From Gammaproteobacteria bacterium (lineage in GTDB: Bacteria; Pseudomonadota; Gammaproteobacteria; S012-40), in contig WFVN01000209.1 in assembly GCA_015491615.1 (NCBI GenBank), positions 1-6,645 of the forward strand: a DNA stretch of 6,645 nt. Direction: 5' to 3'. This document shows positions 1 through 5,717 of the stretch, one piece after another. The translations under genes and the position numbers were made by a program. Position 1 is the stretch's first letter. Every line of letters starts with the position of its first letter. The notes under the pieces are model-generated. The model saw only the letters and a program-made list of their open reading frames with translations, was not told where the DNA came from and did no database searches.

Positions 1-533
1 ACCCCATTACCCGTGACCTCACCGCCCTCACCCTGTTCCCCGAGGCGCGCGCCCTGGACAGCGAATCGGTGGAGGACTGGAGCGCCACCGCCATCTTGGA
101 GACCCTGCCCCGCAGTTGGGTGGAGACGGGCGAGCTGGCCGGCGAGATCCGCCTGGACGCGGGCGAGGACATCCCCGGCCCGGTGACCTTGGGCCTAGCC
201 CTCTCCCGCGAGCGCGCCGATGGCGAGCAAGACGAAGACGAGGCGGATGACGAGAAACGTCGGCTCCAGCGCATTGTCATCATCGGCGACGGCGATTTCC
301 TCTCCGACGCCTACCTGGGCCAGGGGGGGAACCTGGAACTGGCCATGAACACCATCAACTGGCTCACCGGCGACGACCAGCTCATCGACATCCCCGCCAA
401 GACGGCGGTGGACCAACAACTGGAACTGACCCGCACCGCCCAAGGGGTGATCGGCACCGTGTTCCTCATCGTCCTCCCCCTGGGCCTGCTCCTCATGGGA
501 CTGCGGGTCTGGTGGGTGCGGCGGCGGCGATGA
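1..533 (+). CDS. GldG-type ABC transporter auxiliary protein, C-terminal part (5' end outside window)
   Basis: The reading frame is open from the first complete codon (position 3) to TGA at 531-533, giving the last 176 residues of a longer protein. The visible part is the end of the periplasmic domain seen in GldG/DUF4350-like ABC auxiliary proteins. A strand and loop RIVIIGDGDFLSDAYL is followed by the family-typical segment ending NTINWLTGDD. A single membrane helix follows at about residues 147-167, with a positive C-terminal tail (WWVRRRR) that should lie in the cytoplasm. A strongly acidic stretch (GEQDEDEADDEK) just before the GDGDF motif is probably a surface loop. In this family the protein sits beside an ABC ATPase and permease, which would lie upstream of the window. 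The substrate is unknown. The gene overlaps the DUF4340 gene by 4 bp. Family assignment is by recognition of the C-terminal motifs; the N-terminal part is not visible. Confidence 0.82.
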   Translation, partial: PITRDLTALTLFPEARALDSESVEDWSATAILETLPRSWVETGELAGEIRLDAGEDIPGPVTLGLALSRERADGEQDEDEADDEKRRLQRIVIIGDGDFLSDAYLGQGGNLELAMNTINWLTGDDQLIDIPAKTAVDQQLELTRTAQGVIGTVFLIVLPLGLLLMGLRVWWVRRRR

Positions 534-1438
534 GCAACCCGCGCACGCGCGTCAACCTGGCCCTCCTGGCCCTGGTCCTGGTGTTGGGGGCCCTCGTCCT
601 ATGGGGACCGGCCCCGAAAGACCCGGCCGCACCGCAGGAAAACCCGCCCCTCACACCCATGCGCGCCGACCAGGTACGCCACGTCACCGTCGAACGACCG
701 GGCCTGGACGGTCCCATCCGTCTCACCCGTGGCGACGACGACCGCTGGACGGTGACCCTCTTCGACCGCGAAGCTCCCCTGCCGGCCGACACCTTCAAAG
801 CAGAGCGCCTGGCCGAACTGGCCGAGGCGCGGGTGTACGACCGCTTCCCCGCCGGCGCAGGCCTGGCCGCCTACGGTCTCGACCAGCCCCGCGCCACCGT
901 CACCCTCAACGCCGTCACCCTCCGCTTCGGCGCTACCGAACCCCTGCGCCACCGGCGCTACGTCCTCGCCGACGGTCACGTGCACCTCATCGACGATCGC
1001 TACTTCGACGCCATCGCCAACACCCCGGCCAACTGGTTGGACAAGGCCCTCCTCCCCGGCGCCCCAGCCTTAGCGGCGGTGCGCCTCCCCGGCCTCACCG
1101 TGCGCCGCGGCGAGCAGGGCTGGACGGTGGAGCCGGCGCAGTCGTTGTCCGCCGACGCCCTCCAGGCCTTCATGGACGCCTGGCGCCACGCCCGCGCCCT
1201 GACGGTGAAACTGCCCGAAGAGGCCCCCAAGAACGAAGGCACGGTGGTATTGGAACTGGCCGACGGCGGCGAGCGTCGTTTCGACCTAGTGCAGCGCGAG
1301 CCGCGCCTGCAACTGTGGGACCCTGGGCGTCGGGTGCTGTACGAATTCGCCGCCTACACCAGCGAGCGGCTGCTGGACCCGTCCCGCCACGAAGCGCAGG
1401 ACGAAGAAGAAACCACCGACGGGGCGGACGGTGCCTGA
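530..1438 (+). CDS. DUF4340 domain-containing membrane-anchored protein
   Basis: This is a 302-residue protein. The ATG at 530 overlaps the stop of the previous gene (ATGA). An in-frame GTG at 512 is possible but would only add a few Ala-rich residues, and neither start has a clear Shine-Dalgarno, so termination-reinitiation from the GldG gene is the likely way in. Residues 8-26 form one hydrophobic helix after a short positive N-terminus, so the protein is probably anchored in the inner membrane with its bulk outside the cytoplasm. The body contains repeated beta-rich segments typical of DUF4340, for example the DRWTVTL strand near residue 71, the AYGLDQPRATVTL segment near 114-126, and a second repeat starting near LPGLTVRRGEQGWTV (186-200). 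The C-terminus from about 288 is acidic and low in complexity. DUF4340 proteins are commonly encoded next to GldG-type transporter genes; their biochemical role is not established. The 3' end overlaps mutM by one base. Confidence 0.85.
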   Translation: MSNPRTRVNLALLALVLVLGALVLWGPAPKDPAAPQENPPLTPMRADQVRHVTVERPGLDGPIRLTRGDDDRWTVTLFDREAPLPADTFKAERLAELAEARVYDRFPAGAGLAAYGLDQPRATVTLNAVTLRFGATEPLRHRRYVLADGHVHLIDDRYFDAIANTPANWLDKALLPGAPALAAVRLPGLTVRRGEQGWTVEPAQSLSADALQAFMDAWRHARALTVKLPEEAPKNEGTVVLELADGGERRFDLVQREPRLQLWDPGRRVLYEFAAYTSERLLDPSRHEAQDEEETTDGADGA

Positions 1439-2250
1439 TGCCCGAACTGCCCGAGGTGGAGACCACCCGCCGGGGCATCGCCCCGCACCTGGAAAAGCGG
1501 CGGGTGACGGACGTCATCGTGCGCCAGACGCGCCTGCGCCGCCCCGTCCCTGAACACCTCCCCGTCACCCTCGCCGGACAACGGCTGACCGAGTTGGCGC
1601 GGCGCGGCAAGTACCTGCGCCTGTGTTTCCCGGCGGGGGAGTTGATCCTGCACCTGGGGATGTCCGGCAGCCTGCGGGTGCTGCCGGCGGACACCCCCGC
1701 CGGCTCCCACGACCACGTGGACCTGGCGTTCGAGGGCGGGCGGGTGTTGCGCCTCCACGACCCACGCCGCTTCGGCCTGGTGGATTGGCAACCCTCGGGC
1801 ACCGTCCACCCCTGGCTCGCCCACCTGGGCCCGGAGCCCCTGGAGCCGGACTTCCACGGCGCCTGGCTGGCCGGGCGGGCGCGCGGCCGGCGCCTGGCGG
1901 TGAAGGCCTTCCTCATGGATTCGAAGGTGGTGGTGGGGGTGGGCAACATCTACGCCAGCGAGGCCCTGTTCCGCGCCGGCATCCACCCGGCGCGCGCCGC
2001 CGGACGCATCGCCCGCGCCCGCTGGGAACGTCTCGCCGAGGCGGTGCGTGCGGTGTTGGCCGAGGCCATCGAAGAGGGCGGCACCACCCTGCGAGACTTC
2101 ACCCGTGCCGACGGCCGGCCCGGCTACTTCGCCCAGTCACTGGCGGTGTACGGACGCGCCGGGGAACCCTGCCTGCGCTGCGGCACGGCCATACGGCGCC
2201 GTGTCCTCGGCGGTCGCGCCAGCTACTACTGCCCGGCCTGCCAGCGCTGA
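1438..2250 (+). CDS. mutM: Formamidopyrimidine-DNA glycosylase (Fpg/MutM)
   Basis: This is a 270-residue protein of full family length. It removes oxidised purines such as 8-oxoguanine and FaPy from DNA and cleaves the abasic site by beta,delta-elimination. The N-terminus MPELPEVET supplies the catalytic Pro2 (Schiff base) and Glu3. Lys58 lies in RRGKYL, and Met75 in LHLGMSGSLR and Arg110/Phe112 in HDPRRFG match the residues that fill the gap left by the flipped base. The helix-two-turn-helix segment holds GVGNIYASEALF. The C-terminus is an intact zinc finger, CLRC-X16-CPAC. All key residues are present, so the enzyme should be active. The start is fixed by the family N-terminus, because Pro must follow the initiator Met. 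The ATG shares its A with the stop of the DUF4340 gene (TGATG), which suggests translational coupling and co-transcription. The gene ends 3 bp from the stop of the convergent small gene. Confidence 0.97.
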   Translation: MPELPEVETTRRGIAPHLEKRRVTDVIVRQTRLRRPVPEHLPVTLAGQRLTELARRGKYLRLCFPAGELILHLGMSGSLRVLPADTPAGSHDHVDLAFEGGRVLRLHDPRRFGLVDWQPSGTVHPWLAHLGPEPLEPDFHGAWLAGRARGRRLAVKAFLMDSKVVVGVGNIYASEALFRAGIHPARAAGRIARARWERLAEAVRAVLAEAIEEGGTTLRDFTRADGRPGYFAQSLAVYGRAGEPCLRCGTAIRRRVLGGRASYYCPACQR

Positions 2251-2259
2251 GGTTCAGCG
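2245..2259. terminator. Perfect hairpin spanning two convergent stop codons (possible weak bidirectional terminator)
   Basis: CGCTGA, GGT, TCAGCG form a perfect 6-bp inverted repeat with a 3-nt loop. Each arm is the last codon plus stop of one gene: mutM on plus and the small membrane protein gene on minus both end CGC TGA. No T-run follows on either strand, so it is not a classical intrinsic terminator. It may pause polymerase or protect 3' ends, or it may simply result from both genes ending in Arg-stop. Confidence 0.3.
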
Positions 2260-2442
2260 GTCGCGGGGGACCTTCACCCGCGCCGGTCGCACCTTCTCGC
2301 CCGTGGGGCCATGGCGCCGCTCTTCGGCCTTGCGCGAGGCTCGCGCGCCCAGATGGACGGCCACCACCGCCCCCATCACCGCCCCAATGAGGAAGGCGAT
2401 CACCACCGCCTCGCCCAGTCGATAGATCAGCTCCATGTCCAT
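2254..2442 (-). CDS. Small single-pass membrane protein of unknown function (62 aa)
   Basis: I do not recognise a family. The protein begins MDMELIYRLGEAVVIAFLIG. Residues 11-31 make one hydrophobic helix rich in Gly, Ala and Val, with small-residue spacing (GAVMGAVVAVHLGA) that could support helix packing. The remaining half is hydrophilic and strongly basic (RKAEERRH near 37-44, then KVRPARVKVPRDR), so by the positive-inside rule the C-terminus is probably cytoplasmic. The start at 2442 is chosen because AGGAGGT lies 5 nt upstream (2448-2454). The second Met at 2436 would be 11 nt away, so it is less likely. A longer frame continues upstream, but it runs through the spacer and antisense to ycgN, and the Shine-Dalgarno fixes this start. 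Strong coding-like features for such a small gene are the consensus ribosome site, the membrane helix with a basic tail, and a sigma-54-like promoter. It converges on mutM with a 3-bp gap. Confidence 0.72.
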   Translation of the reverse strand: MDMELIYRLGEAVVIAFLIGAVMGAVVAVHLGARASRKAEERRHGPTGEKVRPARVKVPRDR

Positions 2443-2447
2443 GGGAC

Positions 2448-2454
2448 ACCTCCT
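2448..2454 (-). promoter_or_regulatory. Strong ribosome binding site of the 62-aa membrane protein gene
   Basis: The minus strand reads AGGAGGT here, a full match to the anti-Shine-Dalgarno core, with a 5-nt spacer to the ATG at 2442. It is the best ribosome site in the window and decides the start of the small gene. Confidence 0.75.
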
Positions 2455-2494
2455 GTCGTCACCGTTTTCGACCGCCCAGGGCCGTTGCTTGAGC

Positions 2495-2514
2495 TTTAGC
2501 ACAGGGCGTGCCAA
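2495..2514 (-). promoter_or_regulatory. Putative sigma-54 (RpoN) -24/-12 promoter of the 62-aa membrane protein gene
   Basis: The minus strand reads TTGGCACG CCCT GTGCTAAA. The known sigma-54 consensus is YTGGCACG-N4-TTGCWNNW. The fit is complete apart from one base (GTGC for TTGC), and the diagnostic GG (2512-2511) and GC (2500-2499) have exact spacing. The predicted start of transcription is near 2487, giving a leader of about 45 nt that contains the AGGAGGT site. No good sigma-70 -10 box is found at the right distance from the TTGGCA. A sigma-54 promoter would need an enhancer-binding activator whose site would lie in or beyond the 5' part of ycgN; I could not identify it. Confidence 0.5.
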
Positions 2515-2572
2515 CACAAACCCGATGGCGGCGGGGTTGTGCCCGAGAGGGGGACAGATCGACAATCGAGCC

Positions 2573-3016
2573 ATGGACGAGACCCGCCCTTTCTGGGAAT
2601 ACAAGCGCCTGGACCAGCTCACGGCACAGGAGTGGGAGCAATTGTGCGACCGCTGTGGCCGCTGTTGTCTGCACAAATTCGAGGAGGCGAACGGGCGTTT
2701 GCGTTTCACCCGCGTGGCCTGCCGTCTCCTGGACCCGACCACCGGTGCCTGCCGGGACTATCCCAACCGGCACCGGCACGTACCGGACTGCCTGCAACTG
2801 GCGGAGGACCCCGACACCTACCTGCACTGGCTGCCGGCCAGTTGCGCCTACCGGCGCCTGCACGAGGGACGCGGCCTGGCCTGGTGGCACCCGCTGGTAT
2901 CGGGGCGGGCGGAAACGGTACGCGAGGCGGGCATCAGCGTCGCCGGGCGGGTGGTATCGGAGGAGGGGGTGCCGGAGGCCGAGCTGGAGGCCCACGTCAT
3001 CCGCTGGATCCGTTGA
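2573..3016 (+). CDS. ycgN: YcgN/UPF0260 family cysteine-cluster protein
   Basis: The protein is 147 residues, close to the roughly 150 typical of YcgN. It opens FWEYKRLDQL and carries the family cluster C25-X2-C28-X2-C31-C32 (LCDRCGRCCLHK). Further conserved cysteines are C50 in VACRLLD, C60 in GACRDYPNR, C73 in VPDCLQL and C91 in ASCAYRRL. The later family blocks WWHPLVSG (104-111) and the GISV-GRVVSE segment (120-130) are also present. The eight cysteines suggest metal or iron-sulfur binding, as proposed for the CxxCxxCC superfamily, but the function of YcgN is unknown. The ATG at 2573 fits the family N-terminus; upstream codons in the same frame do not resemble the family, and only a weak purine-rich site precedes it. 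The gene is divergent from the small membrane protein gene, and its last 20 bp overlap the 3' end of the cyclase gene on the other strand. Confidence 0.93.
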   Translation: MDETRPFWEYKRLDQLTAQEWEQLCDRCGRCCLHKFEEANGRLRFTRVACRLLDPTTGACRDYPNRHRHVPDCLQLAEDPDTYLHWLPASCAYRRLHEGRGLAWWHPLVSGRAETVREAGISVAGRVVSEEGVPEAELEAHVIRWIR

Positions 3017-4463
3017 GGATTTCCACCTCACAACGGTTGCGGCCCGCTTGCTTGGCCCGATAGAGCGCGGCGTCGGCGCGCTCGAAAACGGTGCGCGGAT
3101 CGTCCCCGGGGTGGAACTGGGCGATGCCGGCGGAAAGGGTGATGTCCAGGGGCTCGCCCTTGAAACGGAACGGGGTGCGGTGGATGCGTTCGCGCAACTT
3201 GTCGCTCGCCTTGCGCGCCCCTTCCAGATCGGCCCCGGGCATGAGCATGACGAATTCCTCGCCGCCGTAACGGGCGAGGAAATCCGTCTCACGGATGCCT
3301 TTCGCTAGTTTCTTGGCGATCACCTTGAGGACCTTGTCCCCGGCCTGGTGACCGAAGCGGTCATTGATGCGCTTGAAATGGTCCACGTCCCACACCACCA
3401 GGGACAGAGGCTCGCCGAAACGCTTCCAGCGAGCAAACTCCTGCTGTAGGCGCTCGTCGAAGGCGAGGCGATTAGGGATACCGGTGAGGGCATCCACCAG
3501 GGCCTTCCTGCGCTGTTCCTCCAGGCGGGCGCGGAGGCGGCGCGTCTCCTCTTCCAGCTCGGCCAGACGGCGGCGCAGGGCAGCCAGTTCCGCCTGCTCG
3601 GCCTCCTGCTGTTCCCCTTGCAGATCGCGGATGCGCGCCAGGTGGCCGAACACGCTTTCCATGCGCCGGCGCACCAACTGGCGCAGACGTTGGGTATCCT
3701 CGGTGAGGTCGAGCTGGGCGTGCAGACCTTCAACCTCCTGGCGCATCGCCTGGTGGAGGGCTTCGCCCTGTTCCCACACCGCCTGGTTGTGGCGCACGCG
3801 ACCGCTCAGGCGCTGGTCGATCTCCACCAGGCGTTCATCCATCTGGCGCAGAAAGCGGTGCGTTTCGCTGCGCTCGCGATGCAAGCGCAGACGCGCCTCC
3901 GCTGCCAGCTCGGCCACTTCGTCCAGGAGCCCCTCCCACTGCCCGTCGCGCACACCTTCGTCCAGGCGCCGATAGAGGCGCTCCAAGCGCGAGGCGAACT
4001 CCCCGGGGAGCCCCACCCGTTCCAAGAGCTGCTGAAGGATCTCCGCCACCAACAGGGCACAGACGCGCATGGCTCCACCGCGCGCCTCCTGCTCCGAGGA
4101 CGTGCCTCGACGCATCCAGTCGAGGCAGGCGCGGGCGAGGTGCTCGGCCCCCTCCACCCAGGCCGCCTCGTCTTCTGCCAACTCCGCCACCAACTCCTGC
4201 AGCTCGGGGGGCAAGTCCTGGGCCTCGTCCAAGAGGGTCTGGGCGAAGACACGCAGGGCTTCGCCGGGAGACGGGGGCGGGGTGAGGGCGAGGATAGCCG
4301 ACTGGAGATCGCGCACAGCTTTTTCCAGACGTGCACCATCGTCATCGCGCAGGGCGTCGCGCAGGTGATCGCAGACCGAGGCCAGACGTGGTTCGTAGTC
4401 GGCGGCGAGGATGGCCAGGCGGCTCACCGCCTGTTGCAGCAGTTCCGTTTCGTCGTGGGCCAT
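2997..4463 (-). CDS. Soluble diguanylate cyclase with C-terminal GGDEF domain
   Basis: This is a 488-residue protein predicted to make cyclic di-GMP from two GTP. The GGDEF domain fills about residues 320-482. It starts DALTGIPNR (324-332), has metal-binding Asp359 and the WDVDHFKRIND motif, and its active-site loop is GGEEF (400-404). An inhibitory I-site RETD (391-394) lies exactly five residues before GGEEF, so product feedback is expected. The first 280 residues contain no membrane helix and no PAS, GAF or receiver domain I can recognise. They are Leu/Glu/Arg-rich and helical, and a charged coiled coil (about 281-320) leads into the cyclase, consistent with dimerisation. The start at 4463 is preferred because GGGAG lies 5 nt upstream; an in-frame ATG at 4487 would add eight residues but has no ribosome site. 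The neighbours give no clue to the signal. The 3' end overlaps ycgN by 20 bp, and the 5' end is divergent from emrE. Confidence 0.93.
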   Translation of the reverse strand: MAHDETELLQQAVSRLAILAADYEPRLASVCDHLRDALRDDDGARLEKAVRDLQSAILALTPPPSPGEALRVFAQTLLDEAQDLPPELQELVAELAEDEAAWVEGAEHLARACLDWMRRGTSSEQEARGGAMRVCALLVAEILQQLLERVGLPGEFASRLERLYRRLDEGVRDGQWEGLLDEVAELAAEARLRLHRERSETHRFLRQMDERLVEIDQRLSGRVRHNQAVWEQGEALHQAMRQEVEGLHAQLDLTEDTQRLRQLVRRRMESVFGHLARIRDLQGEQQEAEQAELAALRRRLAELEEETRRLRARLEEQRRKALVDALTGIPNRLAFDERLQQEFARWKRFGEPLSLVVWDVDHFKRINDRFGHQAGDKVLKVIAKKLAKGIRETDFLARYGGEEFVMLMPGADLEGARKASDKLRERIHRTPFRFKGEPLDITLSAGIAQFHPGDDPRTVFERADAALYRAKQAGRNRCEVEILNGSSG

Positions 4464-4489
4464 GGGTGCTCCCGGGTCCTTGCCCATCC

Positions 4490-4520
4490 ATTCGACAGGA
4501 GTGGGCGTTTCCTGAAGAAT
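4490..4520. repeat. Imperfect inverted repeat centred in the dgc-emrE divergent spacer (possible operator)
   Basis: The left arm ATTCGACAGGA (4490-4500) and right arm TCCTGAAGAAT (4510-4520) pair at 9 of 11 positions around a 9-bp centre. The dyad centre (4505) is within about 2 bp of the middle of the 86-bp spacer between the two divergent starts. Its size and place suit a dimeric repressor or activator controlling one or both genes, but no regulator gene is in the window. No convincing sigma-70 promoter was found in the spacer on either strand. Confidence 0.35.
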
Positions 4521-4549
4521 TTCGACCCGGGACCGGAGCGGAGATCACC

Positions 4550-4879
4550 ATGGGTTACGTCTATTTGCTATTGGCCATCGTCGCCGAGGTGGCGGCCACC
4601 ACCGCCCTCAAGGCGAGCGCGGGTTTCACCCGCCCGGGGCCGAGTCTGGTGGTGGTGATCGGCTACGGCGCAGCCTTCTATCTGCTCTCCAAGGTGATGG
4701 CGCTGTTGCCGGTGGGCATCACCTACGCGGTATGGTCGGGCCTGGGGATCGTCCTAGTGACCCTGGCGGGGATGTGGGTCTACGGACAGGTGCCCGATCT
4801 GCCTGCGATCGTGGGGATGGGGCTCATCGTCGCCGGGGTGGCGGTGATCTTTCTGTTCTCCCGTACCGCCGTGCACTGA
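4550..4879 (+). CDS. emrE: Small multidrug resistance (SMR) efflux transporter, EmrE/Qac type
   Basis: The protein is 109 residues with four membrane helices (about 3-21, 33-50, 57-79 and 85-104), the normal SMR size. It closely follows E. coli EmrE. Glu13 in IVAEVAATTALK corresponds to the essential EmrE Glu14, Tyr39 in GYGAAFYLL to Tyr40, and Tyr59 and Trp62 in GITYAVWSGLGIVL to Tyr60 and Trp63. The SEGFTR-like loop is SAGFTR, and the end DLPAIVGMGLIVAGV matches EmrE helix 4. Such proteins act as dual-topology dimers in the inner membrane, exchanging protons for quaternary ammonium and other lipophilic cations. The substrate type is inferred from EmrE similarity rather than the guanidinium (Gdx/SugE) group. 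The ATG at 4550 has GGAG 6 nt upstream (4540-4543). The gene stands alone on its strand, divergent from the cyclase gene and convergent with the EEP gene at a 7-bp gap. No partner SMR gene is visible. Confidence 0.94.
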   Translation: MGYVYLLLAIVAEVAATTALKASAGFTRPGPSLVVVIGYGAAFYLLSKVMALLPVGITYAVWSGLGIVLVTLAGMWVYGQVPDLPAIVGMGLIVAGVAVIFLFSRTAVH

Positions 4880-4881
4880 GT

Positions 4882-4894
4882 CCGCCTCAGGCGG
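4882..4894. terminator. Short hairpin between convergent emrE and EEP gene ends
   Basis: CCGCC, TCA, GGCGG form a perfect 5-bp GC stem with a 3-nt loop. It lies 3 bp past the emrE stop and covers the minus-strand stop codon of the EEP gene (4887-4889). There is no T-run on either side, so terminator function is only possible, not shown. Confidence 0.3.
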
Positions 4895-5675
4895 CCAGGC
4901 ACACCGGCGCGGGCAGGCGCAAATCCATGGCCACCGGAAGGTGGTCCGAGAGGGGGGTTTGCAGCACGGAAACCGCTTCCACCTCGAATCCCTCGCTCAC
5001 CAGGATGTGGTCCAGGCGCCGCTTGGGTCGCCAGCTCGGGAAAGTGTGGCGTTCGTCGTCGAGGGGTTCCTGGAGGCGGGTACGGTGGATGAGGGTGGCC
5101 AGTTCGCGGGACCCCGGCTGGCAGTTCATGTCGCCCATCACCACCACGTGGTCGTAGTCGGCGATGCGCTCGGCCACGTATTCCAGCTGCCGCAAACGAG
5201 CACGCTTGCCCAGAGCCAGGTGCAGAAGGACGATGAGGAGCGGATTGTCGTCGCCGCCGTAATGGAGGAACAGGGCGCCGCGGCCGGGAATGGGCCCGGG
5301 TAGTTTGTGCTCCTCCACCTTGCGGGGAGCGTAGCGACTCAGGACGCCGTTGCTGTGCTGGGCCAGATGACCGATGCGACGGTTGGTCTGGTGGTACCAA
5401 TGGGGATATTCGGCGCGCATGGCCAAGTATTCGGTCTGGTTGACGAAACCGGTACGCAGGCTACCGGCATCCACCTCCTGGAGACCGACGATGTCGTAGC
5501 CGCGCACCAGCTCGGCGATGCGGTCCAGGTTTTCGAACAGTTGCGCGTGCGGCAGCAGGTGTTTCCAACTGTGGGTGAGGTAGTGATGCGGACGATGGGC
5601 GGCGATGGCCACCTGGATGTTGTAGCTGAGCAGACGGAGATTGCGTCCCGCCTGGGCCTGTTCATATCGCTGCAT
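4887..5675 (-). CDS. Endonuclease/exonuclease/phosphatase (EEP) family protein
   Basis: This 262-residue protein has the complete EEP (Mg-dependent phosphodiesterase) signature. Asn19 is in LLSYNIQV, metal-binding Glu67 in IVGLQEVD, and a His at 152 in LLHLALG. Asp182 and Asn184 are in VMGDMNCQPGS, Asp222 and His223 in LDHILVS, and the catalytic Asp244-His245 pair in LSDHLPVAM. The family includes exonuclease III-like nucleases, sphingomyelinases and other phosphodiesterases, and the substrate cannot be told from the motifs. No signal peptide or membrane helix is seen, so it is probably cytoplasmic. The start at 5675 (ATG) is chosen: a GTG at 5702 in the same frame lies at the predicted transcription start, only a few bases past a TATAAT box, whereas the ATG is preceded by a G-rich stretch (GGGGGGAAG). 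It follows the acetolactate synthase-like gene on the same strand after 42 bp and converges on emrE. Confidence 0.9.
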   Translation of the reverse strand: MQRYEQAQAGRNLRLLSYNIQVAIAAHRPHHYLTHSWKHLLPHAQLFENLDRIAELVRGYDIVGLQEVDAGSLRTGFVNQTEYLAMRAEYPHWYHQTNRRIGHLAQHSNGVLSRYAPRKVEEHKLPGPIPGRGALFLHYGGDDNPLLIVLLHLALGKRARLRQLEYVAERIADYDHVVVMGDMNCQPGSRELATLIHRTRLQEPLDDERHTFPSWRPKRRLDHILVSEGFEVEAVSVLQTPLSDHLPVAMDLRLPAPVCLAA

Positions 5676-5705
5676 GCGCGATCTTCCCCCCTGTTTTTGC
5701 ACCGG

Positions 5706-5711
5706 ATTATA
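5706..5711 (-). promoter_or_regulatory. Candidate sigma-70 -10 box for the EEP gene
   Basis: The minus strand carries a perfect TATAAT in the short spacer after the acetolactate synthase-like stop (5718-5720). It is about 30 bp before the chosen EEP start. The matching -35 region would lie inside the end of the upstream gene, and the best candidates there fit poorly. The EEP gene may therefore have its own promoter besides readthrough. Confidence 0.35.
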
Positions 5712-5717
5712 GGCGAT

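Noticed and set aside
601..1437. Upstream extension of the mutM frame, which would give an Arg/Pro-rich N-terminal fusion
   Set aside because: It is out-of-frame reading of the DUF4340 gene; Fpg needs Pro directly after the initiator Met, which fixes the start at 1438.
2443..2742. Longer version of the small membrane protein reading back through the spacer and ycgN
   Set aside because: The added part is antisense to ycgN and low in plausibility; the AGGAGGT site fixes initiation at 2442.
4464..4487. Alternative ATG start for the cyclase eight codons upstream
   Set aside because: No Shine-Dalgarno precedes 4487, whereas GGGAG sits 5 nt before 4463.
4464..4549. Guanidine riboswitch in front of the SMR gene
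   Set aside because: The spacer is short, shows no paired hairpins with ACGR loops and no ykkC-like core, and the protein is of EmrE/Qac rather than Gdx type.
3618..4658. Long open frame (346 codons) on the plus strand, antisense to the diguanylate cyclase gene
   Set aside because: It is a GC-rich coding shadow: no family motifs, no ribosome site, and it runs through the emrE start in another frame, while the minus strand encodes a complete GGDEF protein.
5676..5702. GTG start for the EEP gene nine codons upstream
   Set aside because: It would lie only a few bases after the TATAAT box, at the expected transcription start, and the extra residues show no family similarity.
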